A stretch of 64,000 nt of DNA from Lumbricus terrestris. Lineage: Eukaryota > Annelida > Clitellata > Crassiclitellata > Lumbricidae. A program made the translations under genes and the position numbers. This document shows, one piece after another, positions 25,646 to 35,419 of this stretch. Every line of letters begins with the position of its first letter. The first letter of the stretch is position 1. The notes beneath the pieces were generated by a model that was not told the DNA's origin, did not search any database, and saw only the letters and a list, made by a program, of their open reading frames with translations. The stretch is taken from the NCBI GenBank assembly GCA_949752735.1, contig OX457047.1, positions 38,274,741 through 38,338,740 on the forward strand, in the 5' to 3' direction.

Positions 25646-27204
25646 GGCAAATGGCTCACACAACTTGTCTCGCCCATAATCAAACACCAAGACTATTCAT
25701 TCTACGCTTGCCACAAAGGCAACTAAGTTGCAGAGCTGGTAGTCTATATAAGACCCAACACTGTATCAATTAGGTTTTGACAAAAAAAACTATGCAAAGC
25801 CACCTTTGTACAGCAAATACCCCAAGACCTAAACTAGAGAGTTCATTGAGAAATGAGCTGCAATTAACAAAATAACATGCGAGTTATTCTACCCTAATAA
25901 CAGCATGCAGTGCCACTGTGGCAAATATACGAGACATCTCGCAATGTCATATCTGTAACCGAACATTGCATACAGGTTTTCGTATCATGTGCCGTGCATT
26001 TCTGATTTCCTTCATGTGACTGGTGATTAATTAGCGATTCACTGGAATCGTCTAACAAGACCTAAATAACATGAATTCGAAACAACACATTGCACAAGTC
26101 CACATTAACAAGTTCCTATCAGGTCCATCCAACAAGCATACTTCATCTACGTCAAATGCGCACATGCGCAGTAACACGTTCAATTTCTTACAAAAAGCAA
26201 CATCATTCAATTCACACACAAAAAATTCACAATTCTCATATTCAGACAAAATTATTTCATACTTAAACAGCACGCTCCGAAACCGAGACATTGCTGTAAA
26301 ACACTGTGTGTCAAATTATATTAGATAGTCCACCTTTTCCATTTAAAAAAGCCTTGCTACCAATTGCCTGGGCGTGTCCTTCCTGCAGCAGGAATTGCAC
26401 CCAAACCATCTTGAAATGCATGTTCGTTACATTATGTACACATTTGATACAGCAAATTCACTATTTATACATACACCAAAACTCAAAATTTAAATGTAAC
26501 ATGCAATTAGGATAGCACATAATCAGGATGCTACTACGGTGCTACAACACTTTGTAACAGAAGACTCAATGTTACATGATATCCATTCAATTCAAGCCAG
26601 ACAGGCGTTCGAACACAGGGAAAAATCTGTGTACAGCCAAACATAAGCATGAAAACAACATGCTTTATGTATGAAACGTAGGCTTGAATACATGCTTGAA
26701 TAGAAAATCCAGACTGAGTCTAAACTGCCCCGCACATTTTGTAATATGCTTTAATAACAGAAACAATTTGAAATAGTTGGTGAACAGATATTTCTATTCA
26801 GCGTTTTATGAATGAAACAATATGAAGAAAACCTACCACGATTCAACTCTAGCAACTTATTTTAGACCAGAACTAAAGATCAGAAATGATCTAAGAAACA
26901 TGACAAACTCCACAAAGGATATATCGACTTCTGAAGAGTGTAGAAGAGATGGCTAGTTCCAACAATAACAAAACCTACAGCAACTTATTTCAGCACCAAC
27001 ACCCTGTCCGAATCAGGTCTCTAAATACAACTTATGCCAAAATTTTACAACAAATTCCAAGCTCTTTACTGCTCCCCCCTGGTGAATGAGGGCCATATAC
27101 TGCATGTCCTGCCCGCCTGTCAAGGCAGTCTTCTACCAAACACACCCAGGGGCCCAGAACCCTTCTACCACCCACATCCAGGGGTCCAAAACTACACGTC
27201 TCCA

Positions 27205-27412
27205 GCAAATGGTCTGATGAGAAAACTTTCATCATTAGGATGATATAGTCGACTTTGGATTTAGGATATAAATGTATTTTTTGAACATCTGACCTCCTTG
27301 ATAATTTCTTTGAATCATAGATGTTTATTACCGTGTCTGCACACCAGAATGAGGATAGCACTCGGTCAATTAAAGAATATTCTTATATTTATCTTATCCA
27401 AAACCAACATCT
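27205..27412. repeat. Dispersed repeat shared with 53575-53790
   Basis: GATGAGAAAACTTTCATCATTAGGATG ... TTTTTGAAC ... TTGAATCAT ... TGTTTATTAC ... AGAATATTCTTATATTTATC recurs in order, diverged, at 53586-53790. Confidence 0.75.
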
Positions 27413-28179
27413 GGGCGCAGTTCGAACCAATATCTGATGGTCAACTGCACAGTCAGTGGTAGAAACAAATAAAAGATGCCTACAGCGTGCAAACAAGGTG
27501 AAGAACTCACTCCATGCTAAACTCAACTGCTCAGATTGGGGCCAAAACAAAAAGGTCAATTGATCACAAACCAGTCTTCCAATTCTCCATACTCAAGTAT
27601 TCATCTACTATATAACATTTATTTTATCGGTTCAGATTTTTAAAAATACCAACTTAGTACAGTCGTTGAAATCTGCGTAGGATGACAGCATAGACACATC
27701 GATCGCCCGCATTTTACCTAAGTAAATTTAAAACCTAAGGGAACACGCCAAATAACTACCAAAACAATCCGCTGATCAGTCGCTAAAAATAATGATTATC
27801 AGCAACTAGGAAAAAACAACGAGTGAAGAAACAAATACTATGTTTCTAAACTTTTAAAAAAAACTAGTAAAATTAGGAAAATATACAGACGAGAGGACCA
27901 AACGATATTAATCTAAAGCAAACTAGCTCGTCCGCGCACAGCTACGCACGTGTTGTTCCGGAACAATAGTCTCACGTGCGACACGACGATTCGTCTAACG
28001 ATGAGTAAGAAATACGACGATGGCAACGTCGTAGGAAAGAGTCAAAACACAGTGACAGCAACGGAGATGACAAAAAAGCGTCTGCCGTGGAGACCGGGCA
28101 CCGCCGCTCCGAGCCCGGTCTCTCACAATAGCTGGAATCTTTTTGTTAGCGTCGAGGTCCTAGTCCAGGGGACGGTCGA

Positions 28180-29042
28180 TCAGCCGCTTCCCGAGCCCCC
28201 GTGGGTCGCGTTCGCCGCTGAGCATGGGTGGAAGGCAGGCGAGTAAAGACTGTCGTTGATGTGATAGACGTGCGGGTTGATGGGACTCATGTTCGGAGGC
28301 TGTACGTGAAGGCCGGTGAGCGGCAGGTGGCAGCGGGGCGAGCTGTTCGGCACGCCGCCGATGTCATTCGGCCCGCCGTGCGACGGGTGGTCGTTCAGGT
28401 AGCGCACGTGGAAGCCGACCTCGCTCGGGCTGTTGACGTAGACGGGGTGCTGCGACGCGCTCGGAAGCGACGGGTTCATCTCCGACGAGAAAGTCTTGCT
28501 CGAGTTCGCGTGGAAACACGGCGGGCCGGGATTGTTGTGGACCGGTGCGCCGAACGACTGCTGGTCCATCGACGAATAGTCGGACTGCGTCGACATGCGC
28601 CCGTTCTTGCTCTCCCGGTTCCGCTGCTTCTGCGTCAGCTCCATGACACCGCCGCCCGCCTCCGACACGGACGAGCAGTCGCAGTCGTTGTCGTCCTCGC
28701 CGCCGACGAGCATCGGCTCGATGATGTCGGCCGTGACGCGAGCGCCGCCAAGGTTGTCGTCCTCCTCCTTGCCGCTGGAGCTGGCGAGCTTCTCCTGCTC
28801 CTTCGTGAGGATGCGCTTGAGGCGCTGCTTCTCGTTGCGCCACCAGATCTTCAGGCGCCTCAGCGGGACCTTGATGCGTTCCTGGCGCACCGGAGTGCTG
28901 TTGAGTTCGTCCAGGAAACGCTTGAGGTCGTCGTTGGCTGGGTTCGGACACGATTTGTACCACTCCCTCATCATCGGGAGCTCGTAGATGGGGTGGAAGG
29001 TTAAACGCGAATTCGGTGAATATCCCGACTTGCATTCACCCT
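28180..29042 (-). CDS. dve: dve-like exon 7 (divergent homeodomain and C-terminal tail)
   Basis: The acceptor GGTTACAG|AGGGTG is in phase 1; the upstream ATG-led hydrophobic reading (MARARWAFTVCFTLLL) is intron. The homeodomain runs from about YELPMMREWYKSC through DDLKRFLDELN to LRRLKIWWRNEKQRLKR, with a basic/polar insert between helices 2 and 3. The tail is acidic (EEDDN, GGEDDNDCDC) then Asn/Pro/His/Ser-rich with no domain I recognise. The exon is GC-rich compared with the AT-rich introns. Confidence 0.88.
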
Positions 29043-32000
29043 CTGTAACCAAAAGCAGTGTGAAGCACACAGTGAAAGCCCATCTCGCTCGGGCCATTAC
29101 GTGTAACCAGGCTGGAAAAACTTATCAGTCAAATCATGCATCTCAAGTGTAAAGTAACGTACAGTTAACACAATATAATCTGCTGTCACAATACAGTATT
29201 GTAAATTTCTCAATATGCTAAAAGTTAAAAGCCGCGGCATAATGCTAACACCGGCTTCGTTGGATGAGTAACTCAACTAAAAGATCTACAATAACCAGCT
29301 GCATAATTTTGAAAATAGGTGACAGTTAGATAGATAATCAAAATCAGTTTGCACTGAAAGCTTCTTCACCACAAGATCAGCGGTACCACGGGCATTCCGT
29401 TATCAAAACCGGATTAAAGCAGACAGAGATCAGTTGACGAACACCAGCAGTGCCACATAAATTAAAGAACAATAGAATAAACAGATTTTGTTTAAACCTT
29501 TGAGTTCTTTAACAACAGAGGCCCCCAAACCTTTGTGTTCCTTACGATATTCCTTGTACCACTCTCCAAACTCCCTGCACTTGTCCATACAGATCTTGGC
29601 TGTATATTTCGAGTTTGCAATGTTTGAGATCATTGACTACAAGAAAAAAACACAATAAGGAGCGCCAAAACAATTCAGATCTCAAATAGATATTCCAAGA
29701 AAGATACATAAATAATTTATAGTTTAATCTGCAACTTCAACTTCACACACTCATTTAAAACCTTCAGCTTTAGAAATGGCATTTTAAACTACAAAGAACA
29801 TGCTTCGAAAATATTTAATAACCCAAACATTCACATACATGCCACAAGATTTTACATAATTTTATCATATAGCCAGATGTTCATGTAATGTGCCTAATGT
29901 GTCTTTTATATATAGACAGAGAAGGCAGAATGTTCTTGAAAGGAATGCCACAGACGATGTGGATGGCAATTTTCTAGCCACTTCTCTAGTCACAGCATAC
30001 CCACTCAAACATCAGTCCAAAATTACAAAAGACTGCATGCATGTATAAAGCCTTAATACAATGACTTTTAAATCAGAAGTTTCAAGCCAATTGCATAAGC
30101 CAGCTTCAAATGGCAATACTGCGTATTTCTTTGAAAAATGTTACAAGTACATTTTCTTAGTCTAAGTTGCTAAAAATGGTGTAGCGTGATCACATAGTCC
30201 CGTCAAGTTCCTTTACTGCTGTCCTTTGCGAATCTAAGCTGTGTGTTGAACCTGCTCTTACTCATTCATTCATTCATCCATTCATTATTAGCATTTATAT
30301 AGCACCCCCTTCAAGAAACTACTCAGAGGCGCTCCCAGCCCAGCCACAGCAAAAGAAAAAAGATTTAAGGAACTTAAGGAATAAGGATTGACTGGTCAGG
30401 TGAAGGAGATGGAGGTTATGGGGAGGTCATTCCAGATTGACGGCCCCACAACCGAGAAGGTTCGGCGCTGTCTGGTAGCTACTCCCTCAAGGACACTCCC
30501 ATATGGAATCAGGATGCCTGCATAACTGTACTGTTCCCCACACAGAAAAAACTTAACCCTCTTGACCCGAGGAACCGATATTTCGTTTCATAAGCCATTG
30601 AGTGACGGGAACCCAGAGGTGAAAGGGTTAATGCAAAATTGCAAATCAAGACTTTTCCTTAGGTATGGCTGGGCTGGACTGGAAACAAATCCGAGTAGGT
30701 TTCTTGAAAGGGTGCTATAAAAATCTTCAGAAGAATGAATGAATGGATGAATAATGTTATACACACCAAAGTGCAGAAATGCAGAGGATTAATAAAAAGC
30801 TGAAAGAAACTAAAGCATTTGATATATAAATGAAAGAAGAGATATTACGCCCACACAGCAACAACAACAACAGTTGACTACTGACAGTTACGAACACCCA
30901 CCTGTGGCAATGGACAAATCTTAGCCAGTGATATTTGGTTGACCTCTTTGAGCAGCTTAACAATAGCATAGCGCACTGCCTGATCATTCCACTCGATCTT
31001 CTCAAGGTCCACCCTGCAAAAAAACACGGTCCTCTAAATCCACCAATTAAAAAAACCGTTAAATCCCATTATAACAAAAGACCTGTAATAGATGACGCTA
31101 AATTTCCGAGTTCCAAACCTAAGAATATCATTCACCAATTGACTCTCTCGCCCAACTTGAACAGTGAGTGTAGCTCTAAGAGCCAGCCAAGGGTAGCATT
31201 GGAAACATCACACTTTCTTACCCTTGCCACAAACGGGTAGATGATGTCCAGTCTTCTCGAACAACAACTGATCTACAATCGACAGCACACAGTAGGGGTT
31301 GGCAGCATACAGGGTCTGTGAACAGGGTCCAGTTCCCAGCGACATTTGAACCGGCCCTTGATCTGCCTTCTACATTATTAGCTCTGTACCTGACACTTCG
31401 GAAATTTTTAACCATCTTATGTATTTTGAAATTGAATAAACTTAAAATATATTTTCTTCTTTCAAAGCAGTGTAGGGCGGTACAGGTAATAACTGTATAG
31501 GTATTATAACAATCAAGTTTTCATCGTAAAAAAATCTTCGTTTACTTTGACAGTAATTCCCGCAATATTTAGCTTGAATAAAATAAGCATTGGCTCATTT
31601 TCTGGGCAGATGAATCAGCAAAATTAGCCCACAATTGACATATGGCTCTCTTAGCAGCTTCTAAAATCTTAGGGCAGACCACAACTAAAAGGAGTTACCC
31701 TAATTATATCATAATACCTATACAGTTCAATTAAGCACGTAGCAACCTAACCCACAAAACTCCATTTACGGTTATAGGAAAATCCTGTACAGCAGCATCG
31801 AAAAATATTTACCTAGACAGGCGAATTCTCAATGTGGCAGTAGAAATGACGTCACTGAGGATTTCCTCAACAGTGCTGTTTGGGTTGTCCGTTATACACT
31901 CAAAAGGAAGCGGCTTCCAGTTTCGAATCTGAACAGTCCCTGGAAACATCAAACAGTGGATGATTAATATCAGTGGATCTGCAAAACTCGCATTGTCATA

Positions 32001-35000
32001 CCTACCCCTACACAGCTGATTATTGTGGATGGCCTTATTATCATCGACTTTTATTATTATTATTATTATCATTATTGACTTTTTACATAGCGCACCTTCA
32101 AGGTAATCTACACAGAAGCGCTCCCAGTCCAACAACGGCAAAATAAGGCAGTATTTAAGCGAGAAAGGATCATATTGGTGTGACCTCTAGGCAACAGGAA
32201 CCCAGGTTCCAGGGCCAGCAATTGAGAAAGAGAGCCACTGCATTTATAGCAACGCGAGAGCCTGGAGGTCAAGACATCATCTATTAGTGGGAATGTCTAT
32301 CCCTTCTGGGTCTCCCTCTCGACAACCATAAATAATGATAAATATTATGCTAACTGCCATAAATGTATTAAGCAGGCTCAGGAAATAACCTGAATCGAAT
32401 AATATGCAATTACACAGAGCTCTCACAATTACGTGTCGCCAAAGACCAACCTTTGGCGCCAATGGCCTCAGAGGCGGCGAAGCCAATCTTTGTCAGCGCT
32501 CCCCGCAGGATGTCGCTGAACAGCATGGAACCAGGCAGAATGGCGAATGCATCACGTATGACAACAGCCGGGTATTCTGGAATATTTGGTGGCTGGTCGT
32601 CAACATTCTGGTTTCCTTGTTCGACGATGCAGTGAATTGGAATTGACCGGACGGCCCCTATAGACGATAAAAATCCTGTGGATGAGAAAAAGCATTCACA
32701 AGTTGAACTTGGCGAACGTCGTCTTGACATAAACAACAGTGGTATCAATCAAACAATCAATCAATTAAGCAATCAATCAACCAATCAATTAATCAATCAG
32801 TCGATCAATCAATTAAGCAATCAATCAATCATCATTTTATTCAAAATGCTTATGCTGACACAGCCTCAACTTGAATGACATTCGGTTACAACAGATAATG
32901 CATCAGACGGTTGCAATGTCAGGATCCAGGACTTCAGGCCGATCAACAGACTATTTTGGTTGGCACTGCAATCATTAATACAATGCCAAACGAACAGCCA
33001 AAATTCTGCATGTGCCTGAATAGGTTGACAGGTTCATCATCCTTGCCGTCATGTCATCATCATCATTATCATCACCACCATTACCATCACCACCACCTCC
33101 AAGGAGTTTAAACATCAGAGTGACCAGTCTAAATCTCAGCATTAATTTTGTGGGGCGCGGTGGTGTAGTCGCTGCCTTGAAGCCGGAAGGTTCAAGGTTC
33201 GCATCCACCTCACGTCGCTGCGTAGGGACCTTGGGCAAGTCCTTCACTCGCAATTGCTCTTCGCTTCTTCATGAAACTCCAATGCAGTGTCCGCTCCGCA
33301 TTCGGGAGCGCCTCTGAGTAGCGATAGCTTGAAGGGGCGCTATAACAAGTGCATATACAAACAAACAATAGCATCTAATAAAATAACCCGTTCAATTATT
33401 CAATCCATTAAACCAGGTACCTGTGGATGAGAAGGAGGAGGCACTCTGATGGGAGGCATGATGCGTCGTACCGGGCGGTCGGGTCGTGGGATGCTTGGTG
33501 CTTTTCGACGACGTAGACGACATCCACCCTTCACGAACGGCCTCTTCATTTATCGTCGACATCTCCGAAGAATTGTTGTGATTTCTGAAAACCTAGACGG
33601 TTGTAAACAGAAATGCGTCTGATTCAGAGGCAGCCACGACCTAATCTAATCTAATCTGAACATTTGTGAAGCGCTTCTCACAGCAGAGAGAAACGCGCTC
33701 AGCACGACAGGCCATTGAAAAGAAAAAGGTCTCTAAGCAGCGAATAGATGCAGGACATTGCAGGTGAATTCCCTACCAGAACCTGCTACGAATTTGCAGG
33801 GGGAAGTTCATTACACGCTGAGAGACTCGCAATAACAAAAGCCTGATGCTGGGTTAATGAGGCTCATGACTTTGGCAAAAACAGATCAGGGCATTAACAT
33901 TCATATGAAACTAAAACTGTACAGTGATACGGTCATGCACGGAACTTCGAATTGAACTATACACAGAATTCAGCAACTTGTTTTAGACACCTGTAAACAC
34001 ACACACACACACACACACACAAGCATGCGGATTCACAAATACAGTTCAGGTTAAGCACAAAATTGAACATAATGATAGTTGTCAAAAGATCCAATCTTAA
34101 CTGACACCGATCAAAAATCAAAACATCCATAAGTGATATTTTCACAATTACTTTACATTAAGTGCAAATTGAATCAAAGATTGTATCCACAAATAACTAC
34201 CATTGACCTGAAGGTAATAATAAAAAAAACTTTGCCATTGATACAGTATGGCATCAGTGCCATATGGTTTTAGTAATGTTACGTATTTCCTGGACTACAA
34301 GTCACATGTGGTCTTTTTGCATGAGATGTGAGCAGAGGTTTACATAAAGGCGGTGAACTAAGTGATCCATTTTACACAGTCTGCATTTAGTATTGACTAT
34401 TTAAAAAATCTGCATTTTTTTCCATCATTGGCAAATTAATATTTTTCAAATTTTGACTTGCATATAAAAAAATACCTGCACTAATACAGAGGAGCAATTC
34501 GTAGCCAGAACAATATGGTAAGTGAATTTTTTGAAATTTTGCCTTGCATATAAAAAAATACCTGCATGTACCAGTAATACAGAGGAGTCAGAAAAATTTG
34601 ATAAATTAATATTTAAAATGAAATTTGGCCTTGCATATAAAAAATACCTCATGAGCCACAAGAGAAGCTAAGTTATAAATAGCTAAAAAGAAATTAATCT
34701 ACATATGAAGAAAGATTAAAGTCCACGAGGATTAAAAACAGCTCTCCGCTCAAGAACTAAGTTTTAAAAAGTTGAGAATTTGGAACTAGTAACAACGTGA
34801 AGTATCACACCTTAAAAGCGATGACCTGTTTTTAAACACTACAGTGACAAAGAAAGAGGCCAAGCAAAGACCAACACGTGCAAAGGCCACCATACAAACT
34901 GGAACAAGCAAAAAAAAATGTCAACAATTTTAGAATGGAAACTGGACATAAAAGCTATATTTCCAATAAACATTCTTTTCACAAAAAAAAATTAGGTAAA

Positions 35001-35419
35001 TCAAAGTATTTTGCACATTAATAACAAATTTTTAGTCATTAGAAAAGGCTCAGCATTGAAAAGGCTAAAAATATTGAAAAACTGTCAGTGTGTTTAAATT
35101 AAATCAATCATGCATGTCTGTTTCGTTTATAATTGCAGCACAACATATGTTGCTGATTCGCATTTGTATCATCAGTCTAGTTTCTGAGTTTCTCATTTTT
35201 CAATCCTTGAATATTCAGTGCAAGTATTCAGCATCACTGATGAGAACACATTTTTAACTTCAGAGCTCACACTTTGGACGTATCAAAATATTTAGAATAA
35301 ACTTTTCAAGTAACTTGTCTTTATCATACCTGCATTTCCCCAGTGTTCGCACAATTCTGCATGTTGGCAGCCACCCAAGCCTCAGCAAATGTTTCCATAG
35401 CTGCATGGAAGTCCATATC
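28180..35419 (-). CDS. dve: Dve/SATB (COMPASS-class) homeodomain transcription factor, full coding region
   Basis: Seen: seven minus-strand exons (35330-35419, 33421-33592, 32451-32675, 31813-31939, 30902-31013, 29498-29636, 28180-29042) join in frame from ATG at 35416 to TGA, totalling 1725 nt (574 aa). Order: acidic/Ser-rich leader (1-86), ULD/CMP oligomerisation domain (~95-205), CUTL domain (~205-280), divergent homeodomain (~302-364), then a ~200-aa Ser/Pro/His/Gly-rich tail. Family knowledge: ULD plus CUTL is diagnostic of vertebrate SATB1/2 and insect Dve; the ULD tetramerises and the DNA-binding parts act as nuclear regulators. The homeodomain keeps W48 and N51 (WWRNEK in place of WFQNRR) and has ~10 extra residues between helices 2 and 3, closer to Dve than SATB. 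No CUT repeats lie between CUTL and homeodomain. Upstream non-coding exons are not resolved. Confidence 0.88.
29498..29636 (-). CDS. dve: dve-like exon 6 (CUTL domain, C half)
   Basis: The acceptor TTCTTGTAG|TCAATG opens with SMISNIANSKYTAK, then DKCREFGEWYKEYRKEHKG, the direct counterpart of the SATB SMISSIVNSTYYAN...CQEFGRWYKHFKK segment. The donor AAAG|GTTTAA is non-consensus beyond GT, but phase 1 agrees with the homeodomain exon. Confidence 0.88.
30286..30350 (-). mobile_element. SINE/LINE 3'-tail fragment, antisense
   Basis: AGCATTTATATAGCACCCCC ... ACTCAGAGGCGCTCCCAG is the reverse of the tail shared by the SINEs; the tRNA head is absent. A (CATT)n run precedes it. It lies inside the dve-like intron between exons 5 and 6. 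A similar fragment is at 32089-32132. Confidence 0.55.
30902..31013 (-). CDS. dve: dve-like exon 5 (CUTL domain, N half)
   Basis: The acceptor TTTTTGCAG|GGTGG and donor CCACAG|GTGGGT give phase 2 in and 0 out. The residues EWNDQAVRYAIVKLLKEVNQ and SLAKICPLPQ correspond to the SATB CUT-like segment (EQW...VR.AL..LLK.MNQSSLAK.CPLSQ). Confidence 0.9.
31813..31939 (-). CDS. dve: dve-like exon 4 (second half of ULD/CMP domain)
   Basis: The acceptor GTTTCCAG|GGACTG and donor GTCTAG|GTAAAT give phase 1 in and 2 out. TVQIRNWKPLPFECITDNP followed by STVEEILSDVISTATLRIRL matches the SATB pattern of a QVGKWNPVPL-type strand, a TDxPxxTV turn and a DV-helix, so the exon completes the ubiquitin-like fold. 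Confidence 0.9.
32089..32132 (-). mobile_element. SINE/LINE 3'-tail fragment, antisense
   Basis: ATAGCGCACCTTCAAGG ... CAGAAGCGCTCCCAG matches the antisense SINE tail only; a (TTA)n run at 32048-32078 abuts it. It lies in the intron between dve-like exons 3 and 4. Confidence 0.5.
32451..32675 (-). CDS. dve: dve-like exon 3 (first half of ULD/CMP domain)
   Basis: The acceptor CATCCACAG|GATTTT and donor CCAAAG|GTTGGT fit phase 1 in and out. Residues SIPIHCIVEQ ... AVVIRDAFAILPGSMLF ... GALTKIGFAASEAIGAKG align by eye with the SATB ULD (a CVVEH-like strand, then a helix ending in an AKG motif). Confidence 0.9.
32738..32832. repeat. (AATC)n-type imperfect microsatellite
   Basis: Runs of CAAT and TCAA units with AAGC/ACCA interruptions, just upstream (in gene sense) of dve-like exon 3. 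Confidence 0.88.
33151..33352 (+). mobile_element. tRNA-derived SINE, copy 3 (in dve-like intron 2)
   Basis: Head TGGGGCGCGGTGGTGTAGTC, B-box-like GGTTCGCATCC, and tail GCGCCTCTGAGTAGCG. It lies just downstream (in transcription sense) of the donor of dve-like exon 2 and is inserted opposite to the gene. Confidence 0.85.
33421..33592 (-). CDS. dve: dve-like exon 2 (low-complexity leader)
   Basis: The acceptor CCGTCTAG|GTTTTCAG keeps phase 0; an alternative AG eight bases further in would put the exon out of frame with exon 1 but in frame with an internal ATG. It encodes HNNSSEMSTINEEAVREG and a Ser/Thr/His-rich segment, ending TCCACAG|GTACCT in phase 1. Confidence 0.68.
33995..34021. repeat. 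(CA)n microsatellite
   Basis: About 13 CA units in dve-like intron 1. Confidence 0.93.
34449..34660. repeat. Three-copy ~88-bp imperfect repeat in dve-like intron 1
   Basis: CTTGCATATAAAAAAATACC occurs at about 34458, 34544 and (one A fewer) 34632; the first two are also followed by AATACAGAGGAG. Confidence 0.88.
35330..35419 (-). CDS. dve: dve-like exon 1 (probable start codon at 35416)
   Basis: The acceptor GAGACAG|GATATGG and donor ATGCAG|GTATGA bound a 90-nt exon. ATG at 35416 has G at -3 and +4. It encodes MDFHAAMETFAEAWVAANM and a short tail. Phase 0 out matches the next exon only if that exon uses the acceptor at 33593-33594. The start could lie in an earlier exon, since the frame is also open upstream of the ATG. 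Confidence 0.6.

Larger units (their letters stand above)
23289..28179. other. 3' flank / possible long 3' UTR of the dve-like gene
   Basis: About 4.9 kb with no convincing coding frame on either strand, few repeats (a 23-bp tandem, one dispersed repeat, one dispersed CTGG copy at 24128) and no TAGGCCTA. On the minus strand AATAAA occurs (e.g. complement of TTTATT near 27619), so a multi-kilobase 3' UTR is possible but unproven. Confidence 0.4.

Noticed and set aside
28228..29004. 258-aa plus frame and 223-aa minus frame over the homeodomain exon
   Set aside because: Shadow frames of the GC-rich exon 7; they are out of phase with the conserved homeodomain.
28180..29097. Signal peptide (MARARWAFTVCFTLLL) on the homeodomain protein
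   Set aside because: It is intron sequence before the acceptor at 29043-29044; phase with exon 6 supports splicing.
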